From PALSA-693 sp963834725 (GTDB taxonomy: Bacteria; Actinomycetota; Acidimicrobiia; Acidimicrobiales; Palsa-688), in the NCBI GenBank assembly GCA_963834725.1, contig CAWICN010000001.1, positions 3,162,001 through 3,226,000 of the forward strand: a DNA stretch of 64,000 nt, written 5' to 3'. Position 1 is the first letter of the stretch; each line of letters begins with the position of its first letter. The notes beneath the pieces are model-generated. The model had not been told where the DNA came from, did not search any database, and saw only the letters and a list, made by a program, of their open reading frames with translations. The position numbers and the translations under genes were made by a program. Positions 16,303 through 25,325 of this stretch are shown here, piece by piece.

Positions 16303-17655
16303 TCAGGAGTGAGAGGGCAGGTCGACCGTGACGGCGGTCGGGCCGCCCGGGGGGCTGGCGATGCTGAGGTGGCCGTCGACAGCGCCGACCCGGTCGGCGA
16401 GTCCGGCCAGGCCGCTCGAGGATGAGCCGATCCGGTTGATCGCGGCGCCGCCCCGCCCGTTGTCGCGCACCACGATCCGCAGCCAGGGGCCGTGCTGGGC
16501 GCAGCTCAGAGAGGCCCGGGACGCCTGGGCGTGCTGGGCCACGTTGGCGAGCAGCTCGGCCGCGCAGAAGTAGCTGATGGCCTCGATGGCCGGGCTGGGC
16601 CGGGTCTGGATGGCCACCGTCACCTCGGTCGGGACCGGGCTGCGTGCGGCCAGGGTGGCGAGGGCGTTTTCCAGGCCGGTGTCGAGAGCCGGCGGGTGGA
16701 TGCCCCGGGCCAGGTCGCGCAGGTCGGTGATGGCCTCCTTGGCGCCCCGGTGAGCGTCGTCGACCAGGCGCCGGATGGCGTTGCGATATCAGGCAGTCTG
16801 GTCCTGTGGCGGCGAGGTGGTCGAGCTTTTCCTTGGCCTGGCCGAGCCGCATGGCCAGGGCGACCAGCTGGGCCTGGGTGCCGTCGTGCAGGTTGCGCTC
16901 GATGCGGCGGAGGGTCTCGGTGGCCGCGTCGAGTGTCTTCGACCGCGACTCCTCGAGGCTCCTCACCCGGGACGCCGCAGCGTCCGGGCCCGAGCAGGAG
17001 GTGCATCATCCGCGGTCGAGGTAGACGACCAGCCTCATCGTCCACGGGGCGACGAAGAGCAGCACTACCCCGGTCACGAACACACCGAGGTGGGTCGCCG
17101 AACCCGGGTCCCGGCCCGCCGTTATAGCCGGGGCCGAGCAGCCGGCCAAAGGCACCGAAGCGGGCCGGACCGGTGGCACCGGTCAAAGGCGAAGCGATAC
17201 CGAAGAGCGCCTCGACCCAGACGCTCAGCGCGAACCACACGCCGAAGATGCGTGAGCGGCACCTTGGCCACGAAGTAGCCCACCGCCCGCCAGGCGGCCC
17301 GGTCGCCGAGCGACGCCCGCAGCCACCCGAAGAACCCGGGCCGGGCGCTGAACGGCTCGGGTTCGGAGATCTCCTCGCCCAGCATCCGCCGGGCCAGCGC
17401 CCGCTGCCAACGGCCGAGCCCCCGGGCGGCCCGCAGGCCGCCGGCCAGGATGACGACGCCGACGAACACAACGGTGAGCGCCAGCCCGGCGAGCCCCAGT
17501 GCAGCCAGGGCGAACGCCGCCGCATACGCCAGGGCGGAGCTGGCGAGGAAGAACCCCAGCTCCGCCCAGCTGCGCTTCTGGAACGGCTCCCTGGCGATCC
17601 GCTGGGCCAGGTGCCTGGCCTGCTCGGCTCGGTCCTGCGGGATCCGACTCTGCAC
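16303..17655 (-). pseudogene. NarL-system sensor histidine kinase, five apparent frameshifts
   Basis: Pieces in all three frames together make an actinobacterial membrane kinase: GTG 17655 with GAGGAGG upstream, a hydrophobic region, a sensor segment, the dimerisation motif RRIERNLHDGTQAQLVALAM (His phospho-acceptor) and a C-terminal ATPase with VRDNGRGG and GLAGLADRVGA. Extra bases are inferred near 16783, 16988, 17093 and 17250, and one missing base near 17010. Its stop is two bases before the response-regulator ATG. The gene follows the ABC permease, which suggests a regulated exporter operon. Confidence 0.78.
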
Positions 17656-17681
17656 CCAGCCCTCCTCGGCGCCGGCCTGGT

Positions 17682-18492
17682 TCAAGCGTCTCGCTTCACG
17701 AACAGCACGGCGCCGGCGACCAGAGCGACCACGGCGTAGACGGCCATCAGCAACAACCCTATGGCCGGCGACGAGCGGTCGGACAGTCCCTCCGGGCCCT
17801 TGGTTGACGGTGGACATGATCGAGTTGGTGAGGATGTTGGTCGGCGCGTAGCGAAGGTCGGGCTGGGAGATGCCGCGCATCACGAGCGGGAGCACGAACA
17901 CGACGCCGACGAACGCCGCGATGGCGGCCGCAGTGCTGCGGAAGATGAGCCCGAACCCGAACGACATGAGGGCCAGCAGTGCGATGAACAAGCCGGTCAT
18001 GAACACCGCCCGGAGCGCGCCGGGCGAACCCAGGCTGGCCGACGGGAGCCCCGCCACCGGAAAGGATGGCCTGGCCGAGGAAGAACGAGACGAAGCTCAG
18101 CACCTCGCAGAAGACCACCATGACCACGGCCGCCACGCCGATCTTGGCGGCCAGCAGCAGAGGGCCGTCTGGGAGTGGCGGCCAGGGTGGTGCGGATGGT
18201 GCCGCTCGAGTACTCGCCGGTGATGAGCAGGGCTCCGAACACGCCGCCGGTCAGGCCGGCCACGATCAGGCCGGTCAGCGCATGATTGGGTCGGGTCGAA
18301 GCCGTTGTACCAGTCCGGGCTGTGGTGCAAGGCGGAGTTGGTGACCAGGCCGGTCACCAACAGGCCGGCGACGACGGTGAGGCCGAGGGTGATGGCCGTC
18401 GACGGCAGGGTCAGGATCTTGACGACTTCGGACCTGACCACGTGCTTGACGCGGTAGTGCCCGAAGGGGGCGGTCTGGATGGCCAGGGACAT
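17682..18492 (-). pseudogene. ABC-2-type transporter permease, four apparent +1 frameshifts
   Basis: ATG 18492 has AAGGAG eight bases upstream. Translating across the breaks gives an integral membrane protein with segments VVAGLLVTGLV, GGVFGALLITGEYSSGTIRTTL, VVMVVFCEVLSFVSFFLGQAIL, MTGLFIALLALMSFGFGLIF and VVALVAGAVLFV. The GEYSSGTIRTTL segment is typical of Nat/YhgE-like ABC-2 permeases. Extra single bases are inferred near 17796, 18050, 18163 and 18288, each in a short G/C run. Its stop overlaps the region upstream of the kinase start. Confidence 0.78.
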
Positions 18493-18497
18493 CTCGA

Positions 18498-19439
18498 TCA
18501 CTCCTTCTGGCCGGCGGCGGCGCCGGTCATCGTCGAGGGGCGGTACTCCACCTCGTCCTGGGTCAGTTCCATGAACGCGTCCTCCAGCGACGCCGCGATC
18601 GGCGTCAGCTCGTGGACCCGGAGGCCGTCGCGGGCGGCCAGGTCGCCGATCTGCGGGGCGGTCAGCCCCTCGACGGTCAGCGACCCGCCGTCGCCGTCGC
18701 CGACCTGGCCGCCGGCTGCGCGTGAGCGCTGACGTGAACGCGGCCAGATCGGGCGTGACCAGCCTGACGGCTCCCCGGCCGCTTCTGGCCACGAAGTCGG
18801 CCACGCTGGTCTCGGCGATCAGCCGGCCCCGGCCGATCACGACCAGCCGGTCGGCGGTCAGCGACATCTCGCTGATCAGGTGGCTGGACACAAACACGGT
18901 GCGGCCCTCCGCAGCCAGAGCCCCGAAGGAAGTGACGGACCCAACGGATGCCCTCAGGGTCGAGGCCGTTGACCGGCTCGTCGAACAGCAACACACCCGG
19001 ATCGCCGAGCAGGGTCGCAGCGATGCCGAGGCGCTGGCTCATGCCAAGCGAGAACTTCCCCGCTCGCCGGCCGGCGACGGAGCTCAGCCCCACCTGGTCG
19101 AGGACCTCATCGACCCGGCGGAGCGGGATGTCATTGGTCAGGGCCAGCCACCGCAGGTGGTTTCGGGCCGTGCGGGCCGGGTGGAACGCCTTGGCGTCCA
19201 GCAGGCCGCCGACCTCCCGCAGGGGCCAGGCCAACTCGCGAATAGGGCTTGCCGCCGATCAGGGCCGACCCCGAGTCGGGGACGTCGAGACCCATGATCA
19301 TGCGCATCGTCGTCGACTTGCCCGACCCGTTCGGCCCCAGGAATCCGGTGACCACACCGGGCCGGACCTCGAAGGTCAGGTTGTCCACAGCGGTGGTGGC
19401 GCCGTAGCGCTTGGTCAATGAGTGTGCCGTGATCATCAC
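18498..19439 (-). pseudogene. ABC transporter ATP-binding protein, three apparent +1 frameshifts
   Basis: The N terminus MMITAHSLTKRYG leads to a Walker A GPNGSGKST. After an extra base near 19245 comes the ABC signature LGMSQRLGIA and Walker B VLLFDEPVNGLDPEG. After another near 18922 come the switch histidine in VFVSSHLISEM and the C-terminal domain, with a third break near 18720. All catalytic motifs survive. The stop is six bases before the permease ATG, so ATPase, permease, kinase and regulator form one transcription unit. This order is typical of actinobacterial drug or peptide exporters under two-component control. Confidence 0.82.
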
Positions 19440-19523
19440 GACACACGGTAAGGATTCGCACTCTCCGGTGGAATACCGCTAGTCGGCGTCTTCCGGCTGG
19501 GGCTAGCCGCTGCAAAGGGTAGG

Positions 19524-19552
19524 GCTAACCCCACCCCATCGGTGGGGTTAGC
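19524..19552 (-). terminator. perfect 12-bp stem-loop between TPR pseudogene and ABC operon
   Basis: GCTAACCCCACC (19524-19535) pairs perfectly with GGTGGGGTTAGC (19541-19552) around a 5-nt loop. It begins just after the TPR gene's stop and before the ABC operon start, both on the minus strand, so a factor-independent terminator is the simplest reading. An operator is possible because the palindrome lies in the operon's promoter region. Confidence 0.65.
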
Positions 19553-19558
19553 GGGCCG

Positions 19559-20345
19559 TTAGCCGTGCTCCGGCCTGCTCACGGTATTTCTATTCAGCTC
19601 GCACGAAAGGCCGAGCTGGCGCGCCTCCTCGTAGGCTTCTCCGGCTTCTCCCAGCCGGCCGAGCGCCGTCAACGCGTCTCCCCTATCCACCCATGCCTGC
19701 GCGAACTTGGGATCGAGGTGCACGGCGTAGTCAAAGGCGATCGCCGCCTCGCGATGGCGCTCGAGCGCCCGCATGGCCTGCCCCAACCCGACATACAAAT
19801 TGGCAACGTACGGGTGCTAGCGCCTGAGGTCAGACAGAGCATGGCCCTCGAGATGGTAGTAATCCGGGTGGGACGGGTCTCGCTCACTGGCTTGTCGCAC
19901 CGCGTTCAGCGCCGCTTCCGGGTCCTTGAACTCCCACAGCAGCAAGACGCCTTCGTTGAAATGACTATGCGCATCCACGGTGTCGTAGGTGGCCGCTCGC
20001 TCGTAGGCGAAGAGCGCGTCCTTGGGCCGGTGCAAGCGCCGGTAGAGACCCCCAAATTGCGCCACGCCCCTCAATAGGCCGCGTCTTCCGCAACCGCCCG
20101 CTCACACGCAGCCAGGCTCTCGTCAGTACGGTCGAGCCTGCTGAGGGCCAGGCCTTTCCCGCTGAGAGCTGGGCCCGACGACCCGCGGCCAACCGGAACG
20201 CTGAGGCTCGGCCGACGAGCGCCGGACGCCAGGTGCGTTGCGGCTCGGCCGATGGCCCGGGCCCCCCAGGCCCCGAGTGTCAGCAGGGAATCACAGGGAA
20301 TACGCTGGAGGGCGGCCAGATCGCCGGTGTGACCGTTCCCGATGA
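19559..20345 (-). pseudogene. decayed tetratricopeptide-repeat protein
   Basis: The frame immediately downstream of the GT-C gene encodes TPR-like pairs of helices, e.g. SGKGLALSRLDRTDESLAACERAV, AFAYERAATYD-type repeats and YVGLGQAMRALERHREAAIAFDYAV. An in-frame TGA occurs where TAT-TGG is expected (near 20073) with a frameshift shortly after, and a TAG interrupts the frame at about 19820. No credible start codon exists. Unlike the neighbouring ABC/two-component region it has true stop codons, so it is a genuine relic. It probably followed the GT-C enzyme in an envelope-glycan operon. Confidence 0.65.
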
Positions 20346-20348
20346 TAG

Positions 20349-21959
20349 TTACCGGGCCTGCTGGCCGCGCCCGCACGGGTCCACTTGAGCAACCTTCCGG
20401 AACAGCGTCCCCTGGACCGGGCTGTAGGGCGCTGGAGAGATTCCTTCCTGATACAGGGCCACCGCCTGCAGGCCGGGATCGGTGGTCAAGTAGGCGTCTG
20501 TCGCGTTGACCTGCGCAGCCACGGCCAGATGCCACGCCGATCCGTTGCTACCCAGCTGACGCCGGGGCGTGATCTCGAGGACCGCCGCTCCGATAGGAAG
20601 GGCCGCGATGGTGGGATCAATCGCGGCGCACGGCCGGGCGAGCTGTAGCCGGTGGACGATGTCGCGCCAGTCGACGGAATACGGATCGGTTACCGGCCCC
20701 GTGGGCGTGACGTACTGCAGACCGCCGGGCAGGTAGTGAGCCAGTACCGATAGCTGTTCGGTCTGCGTGACCACGACCACATCGCCGGGCGCCAACGAAG
20801 GTGATGCCGCCTTCGAGACAGCAGCCGCGTTGCTTTTGGCGTAACGGGCGTTGGAGTTCGGCAGCAACGAACCAATCACGCTCCACACCACCAGCAGGGT
20901 GCAGGTACCTGCGATGATCCCCCGGCCCCTCACGCTCTCAGCCAGTGCGCCGGCTGCAGCCAGGAGCAATGGGGCCACTATCACACCGAGGTATCGCACC
21001 GTCCAGGAGGGCTGGAATTGGGCGCCGGCCCATCCCGCGAGACCGGTCAGCAACCCGATCGCGGCAAGCACCGCCGCCAGCCGAACATGTTCAGGCGGTC
21101 GGGTGCGGCGCGTCCACCACACGCCCGCGACCAGCAATGGCACTACGAGCACACCGGCGGTTCCACCGAGGGACGTGGAGATGTCGGCGAAGAAGTCGGT
21201 CCACAGAGGACGCACCGCCCACGGGGCGGCGGTGTTGCGGGTCTGTTCCATCAGAGTCGGGATCCACGGCAGCCAGAGCACGACAACTGCGCCGGCGGCG
21301 ACACAAACCTGGCAGACCAGGGTTCGGTCCCGCCGGGCGAGCGCGAGCGCGGCAATCACGATGGCGGTGATCCCGAACAGGTAGACGCACCAGTTGTGGG
21401 TGTAGAGCAGCGAGGTGAACGCCAAGATGGCGGCGACCATGTCCCCGGGTCGCCGCTGCCGAACCGCTCGAACCGAAAATGTCAGTGCGACCGTGGCAAG
21501 GAGGACGATCAACGTGTACATGCGGGTCTCAGTGGAGAACCAGCTCAGGTAAGGGTTGGTGGCAAACAGCGCCGCGGATGCTAGGCCGGCTCGCCTGCCG
21601 AAGAGGTCCCGGCCAGCCCAGTAGCCGACCGGGATTGTGACCAGCGAGATGAGCAGGGGGAGGAGGTGGGTCGCCACCTCGGAGGTGCCGAATACCGAGA
21701 CCCAGAGATGGAGCAGACCGTAGAAGAGTGGCGGCGAGCCGTCCATCTTCAACAACCGAGGGATCTGCCGCAGCGGGTGCGACGCGATGCCAATAGTGAT
21801 GCCTTCGTCGACCCAGTACGCCCTTCCGATGTTTGGCGCCCTGAGCAGGAAGGCCAAAACGACCAGCGCGGCCACGATCATCCCATCGGATGTCCAGATG
21901 GCCGGGTGCGGCACCGGCTCCGGTGGGATCCGCAGCCGCGGGGTGTCCTTCGTTGTCAC
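20349..21959 (-). CDS. GT-C family glycosyltransferase (PMT_2/GT39-like)
   Basis: A 536-residue polytopic membrane protein (about ten hydrophobic segments). The first extracytoplasmic loop has AYWVDEGITIG, the acidic pair expected for polyprenyl-phosphate-sugar-dependent GT-C enzymes, and a second loop WFSTETRMYTL resembles the same family. It would transfer a sugar from a lipid-linked donor to a glycan or protein on the outer face of the membrane. Starts at GTG 21959 with a weak ribosome-binding site. The decayed TPR gene follows its stop. Confidence 0.83.
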   Translation of the reverse strand: MTTKDTPRLRIPPEPVPHPAIWTSDGMIVAALVVLAFLLRAPNIGRAYWVDEGITIGIASHPLRQIPRLLKMDGSPPLFYGLLHLWVSVFGTSEVATHLLPLLISLVTIPVGYWAGRDLFGRRAGLASAALFATNPYLSWFSTETRMYTLIVLLATVALTFSVRAVRQRRPGDMVAAILAFTSLLYTHNWCVYLFGITAIVIAALALARRDRTLVCQVCVAAGAVVVLWLPWIPTLMEQTRNTAAPWAVRPLWTDFFADISTSLGGTAGVLVVPLLVAGVWWTRRTRPPEHVRLAAVLAAIGLLTGLAGWAGAQFQPSWTVRYLGVIVAPLLLAAAGALAESVRGRGIIAGTCTLLVVWSVIGSLLPNSNARYAKSNAAAVSKAASPSLAPGDVVVVTQTEQLSVLAHYLPGGLQYVTPTGPVTDPYSVDWRDIVHRLQLARPCAAIDPTIAALPIGAAVLEITPRRQLGSNGSAWHLAVAAQVNATDAYLTTDPGLQAVALYQEGISPAPYSPVQGTLFRKVAQVDPCGRGQQAR

Positions 21960-22124
21960 GCGGACGAAGTCAGCCTGCCGCGAGACGTCGTGGGCATTAC
22001 CAGAGGCTAGCCGGGTGAGCCAGCGAAGAACCGTTCAGCGCTGCGACTCAAGATGGGACCGTCAGAGCTCACCAATCGGCGTGTCGAGCCCAACGTCGCC
22101 GACCGGCGCGGCTAGTGGCAGGGG

Positions 22125-22200
22125 CCGGCTCTGGCATCGACCGGCTCTGGCATCGACCGGCTCTGGCATCGACCGGCTCTGGCATCGACCGGCTCTGGCA
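22125..22200. repeat. 16-bp tandem repeat, 4.75 copies
   Basis: CCGGCTCTGGCATCGA at 22125, 22141, 22157 and 22173, exact, plus a partial copy from 22189. It lies in a 390-bp stretch (21960-22349) between the GT-C and XRE genes that otherwise shows nothing recognisable. There are no spacers, so this is not a CRISPR array. Confidence 0.92.
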
Positions 22201-22349
22201 TGGGCCGTGTCCACCCCGTGAGAAGTGGATTGCTTCAAGATGACACAGAACTATCACGCCTCGGCTGTCGCCGCATTAGACGTTTCGTGTTAACGCCTAT
22301 GTAGTCTCCAACCAGCCAGGTCAGGAGCCGGAGTTCCCGCTCAACTTGG

Positions 22350-22883
22350 TCACTCTTCATAGTCGAAAGCGGTGCCTCCCAGCACTTGAGCCAGGGCGAT
22401 CCGGTGGCCCCGGCGAGGGGCCAACACACCTCGCTCCCAGCGGGAGACCGTCTCGAAGCTCACGCTGACCAGCGCGCCGAGCTGCGCCTGGGTCAGGCCT
22501 CTCGCTTCCCGGGCGGCGCGGATGAGCTCACCGACGCCCTCCGGGACCACATCCAGTGATATCGATTCGGGCAGGGTGGCGGCCAGCCGGTCCAGCAGGT
22601 CTTCGAGGCGGTCGCGCATGTCGGCGAACACGTCGCGGCCGTGGTGCTCAACGCGCCACTGCCCGCCTCGCCGCGACCACTCCGCCAGCTCCCGAACGTC
22701 CCCGGCATACATCCGCCGGTCGCCGTGCAAGGCCAGTCTCAGCACCCGCAGGCAGCTCTCGAGTAGCCACCGGCTACCAGGCGGCCCCGACTCCAGCGGC
22801 CAAAGGTCCAGGCGGCCGAGGTCGGCAAGGTTCTCGGCTATTTCAATGCCCAACGAGTCCGGACAGTCTGAGATGCTCCTCAT
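22350..22883 (-). CDS. XRE-family DNA-binding protein
   Basis: A 177-residue protein with a C-terminal lambda-repressor-like helix-turn-helix: GELIRAAREARGLTQAQLG, then VSFETVSRWERG (residues about 115-155). The N-terminal 110 residues are charged and helical with no known motif, perhaps a dimerisation or ligand domain. The start ATG 22883 has no good ribosome-binding site, so translation could begin internally. No partner toxin gene is present next to it. Confidence 0.75.
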   Translation of the reverse strand: MRSISDCPDSLGIEIAENLADLGRLDLWPLESGPPGSRWLLESCLRVLRLALHGDRRMYAGDVRELAEWSRRGGQWRVEHHGRDVFADMRDRLEDLLDRLAATLPESISLDVVPEGVGELIRAAREARGLTQAQLGALVSVSFETVSRWERGVLAPRRGHRIALAQVLGGTAFDYEE

Positions 22884-23100
22884 CGGCCACTACTCCGGCG
22901 GCTTCTGGCACTCCAGCCGCTTCTATGCGGCCCACCGCGCCGACTACTGACGTCAAGCTGCGAACCTATATTCGCCACCCCCAGGCGGCCTTTGCACCGG
23001 CGCTCTTCTCTTATCATCGTCAGACGAGTGATTTCGGCCCGTTGCGTCGAGCCGAAACCCGGTTTCAGGGGAGATTATATATGATCTCCCGCCCTGGCCC

Positions 23101-23508
23101 TTGGTGATGGGAAGGTCGCCATTCATCACCGGAGTAGCTCGCGGGCAAGGCCGGGCGCACGCCGTGCGGCCGGCGGAGGAGGGCGCCGACATCATCGGCA
23201 TAGACGTGTGCGCCGACATCGGTACTGTGCCGTATCCGCTGGGATCTGCCGAAGAGATGGAAGAGACGGCAGACCTGATCAAGAAGCTCGGACGGCGCGC
23301 CCTGATGCGAAGGGCCGACGTCCATGTCTATGGCGAGCTCGGCGATGCAGTGGCCGAGGGCCTTACCGAGTTCGGGCCCATCGTGCTGCCCGTCGACATC
23401 TTCCAGCCGCGTGTCATTAGCGATGCCGTCTTGTTCCTGGCATCGGATCTGGCCCGCTACATCACGGGCGTCACCCTTCCTGTCGATGCTGGTTTCATGG
23501 TGAAGTAG
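23101..23508 (+). pseudogene. mycofactocin-type SDR with internal deletion
   Basis: The N terminus reads PFITGVARGQGRAHAVRPAEEGADIIGIDVCADIGTVPYP-like sequence, characteristic of mycofactocin-linked or carveol-dehydrogenase-like SDRs, written here in part. It then jumps in frame from about residue 93 to the family's last 40 residues (SDAVLFLASDLARYITGV, PVDAGFMVK). The central 130 or so residues, including the NAG motif and the catalytic Ser-Tyr-Lys, are missing. The frame is preserved but the product cannot be an active SDR. Start could be ATG 23101 or the ATG two codons later. Confidence 0.8.
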
Positions 23509-23540
23509 ACGATGTCCAGGGTTGCCGTGACCTTTGGCAT

Positions 23541-25283
23541 CTAGTCGTCCATATCGTCGGGAGCGAAGCCCCACCCCTCGGCGCGCATCAGCGATTCCCA
23601 TTCCTCATCGGTCATGCGGCCGCGATCGCGCACCATGCGCAGGCAGTCCTCCCCGACGGGCCAGCGCAGCGGAACGGGCTGGGGCAGCTGGATGATGTCG
23701 GCTATGGCAGCGGCCACGGCGTCTGAACCGGGGCGGGTGGCGGCCCGGGCCCGGAAGGCCTCCAGGGCCCGGGTGGCGGGCCGCTGGTAAGGGGATCGCT
23801 CCGTCCGCATCGCCTCGCACACGTCGAGGCCGGCCGTCTGCCAGTCGCTCGTGTACATGCCTGGCTCCACGACCGTGACCGCCACCCCCCAGGCCACCAG
23901 CTCCTCCCGGAGGCCTTCGCTCATGGCTTCCACGGCGTGCTTGGAGGCCGCGTACGACGTCAGCAGGGGGCTCGGAACCCGCCCCGACAGCGACGAAACG
24001 TTGATGATCTTCCCGTACCGCTGGGCCCGCAGGTGGGGCGTCACCGCGGTCACCAGGCGCCACTGACCCAGGAAATTGGTGTCGAACTGGCGCCGCAGCT
24101 CCGACTCCGAAACGTCCTCCAGCGGCCCCCACAAGCCGTAGCCGGCGTTGTTGACCAGCGCATCGATGCGGCCGAAACGGGCCACGGCGGCGGCCACGAC
24201 CTCCCGAACGGCCGTCGGGTCGGTGACGTCGAGACGAGCCGCATGGATCCGCTCCTCGAATCCCTTCACGACGCCCGGCGCATCGCGTTCCGGGTTGCGC
24301 ATGGTGGCCACGACGGTGTTGCCCCGACGGGCCAGTTCGCGCGCCGCTTCGGCGCCGAACCCTCTTGACGCTCCTGTGACGAGCACCACGTTGCCGGTCG
24401 ACCAGTCGTGGGGCACGGGCGGGGGCGGATCGGGGTGAAGGGGCAGGCGCCAGGCACCCAGGGCACCGCTGCGGCGGAGGTGGTCCCACTCCTCGTCGGA
24501 GCGGGTGGCCCGGATCCCGATGTCACGGGACGCCTCGTACCCGACCGGCCATCGCATGGGGAGCGGCTGGCGCAGATCCACGATGTCGGCGAGTGCAGCC
24601 GCCACGCTGGCCGAGCCGGGTCGGGTGGCCGCCAGGGCCCGGAACGACGCCAGGCGGCGCTCAATCACCTCGTCGTACCCCTCGCTGTCGGCGCACTCGG
24701 TCACGACCAGATTGCTCGTCTGCCAGTCGCTCGCGTACATGCCCGGCTCCACGATGCAGATCTGGATGCCGAGGGCCCCAACCTCGAACCGGAGGCCCTC
24801 GCTCAACGCTTCCAGCGCGAACTTCGTGGCCGCGTAATGGGCCAGCATCGGGGCGGTGATCCGTCCCGATAGCGACGTCACGTTGGCGATTTTGCCCTGC
24901 CGACGCCGGCGCATGGACGGGAGCACGGCTTTGATCATTCGCCATGGACCAAACGTGTTGGTGTCCAGCTGCGCCCACAGCTGGGCCTCACTACCTCCCT
25001 CGACGGGGCCGAAGAGACCGTACCCGGCGTTATTGATGAGCGCGTCGATGCGGCCGTGACGCTCCAACGTTCGTTCCACCACCGTCTCGACGCTGGAACT
25101 ATCGGTCACATCCAGCCTGACCGCGTCGATCGACCCTTCGAGCCCCTCTCGTACGGCTGGGCCGTCCCGCGACGGGTCCCGCATAGTGGCGACGACGGTG
25201 TGGCCCCGCTCGGCGATCCGGCGAGCCGCCGCTCTGCCGAAGCCTCGCGACGCGCCGGTGATGAGCACAACCTGGCCCGTCAT
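23541..25283 (-). CDS. tandem fusion of two short-chain dehydrogenase/reductase domains
   Basis: 580 residues containing two complete SDRs. Domain 1 (about residues 1-290) has TGASRGFG, NNAGYGLFG and YAATK; domain 2 (about 300-575) has TGASRGFG, NNAGYGLWG and YAASK. Each is followed by the same tail (MRWPVGYEASR and LRWPVGEDCLR, then a WDHL/WESL helix). The two halves clearly arose by duplication and fusion of an ancestral single SDR. Both keep NAD(P)-binding and catalytic residues, so it may act as a covalent dimer. Substrate unknown. ATG 25283 has a weak ribosome-binding site. The phosphotriesterase-like gene lies just upstream on the same strand. Confidence 0.9.
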   Translation of the reverse strand: MTGQVVLITGASRGFGRAAARRIAERGHTVVATMRDPSRDGPAVREGLEGSIDAVRLDVTDSSSVETVVERTLERHGRIDALINNAGYGLFGPVEGGSEAQLWAQLDTNTFGPWRMIKAVLPSMRRRRQGKIANVTSLSGRITAPMLAHYAATKFALEALSEGLRFEVGALGIQICIVEPGMYASDWQTSNLVVTECADSEGYDEVIERRLASFRALAATRPGSASVAAALADIVDLRQPLPMRWPVGYEASRDIGIRATRSDEEWDHLRRSGALGAWRLPLHPDPPPPVPHDWSTGNVVLVTGASRGFGAEAARELARRGNTVVATMRNPERDAPGVVKGFEERIHAARLDVTDPTAVREVVAAAVARFGRIDALVNNAGYGLWGPLEDVSESELRRQFDTNFLGQWRLVTAVTPHLRAQRYGKIINVSSLSGRVPSPLLTSYAASKHAVEAMSEGLREELVAWGVAVTVVEPGMYTSDWQTAGLDVCEAMRTERSPYQRPATRALEAFRARAATRPGSDAVAAAIADIIQLPQPVPLRWPVGEDCLRMVRDRGRMTDEEWESLMRAEGWGFAPDDMDD

Positions 25284-25325
25284 GCCGGCGCCTGGCCTTT
25301 CCCTGCCGCTTTAATAGGGGCCCAT

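Noticed and set aside
15636..19439. programmed +1 frameshifting as the explanation of broken frames
   Set aside because: Breaks are too many and differ in context; no conserved slippery-stop signal or stem-loop was seen. Read error is more likely.
22125..22200. possible CRISPR array
   Set aside because: The units are contiguous 16-mers with no unique spacers and no cas genes nearby.
22880..22950. short plus-strand frame MLLIGHYSGGFW...
   Set aside because: Tempting as the end of a protein, but it has no upstream coding frame and overlaps the XRE gene start.
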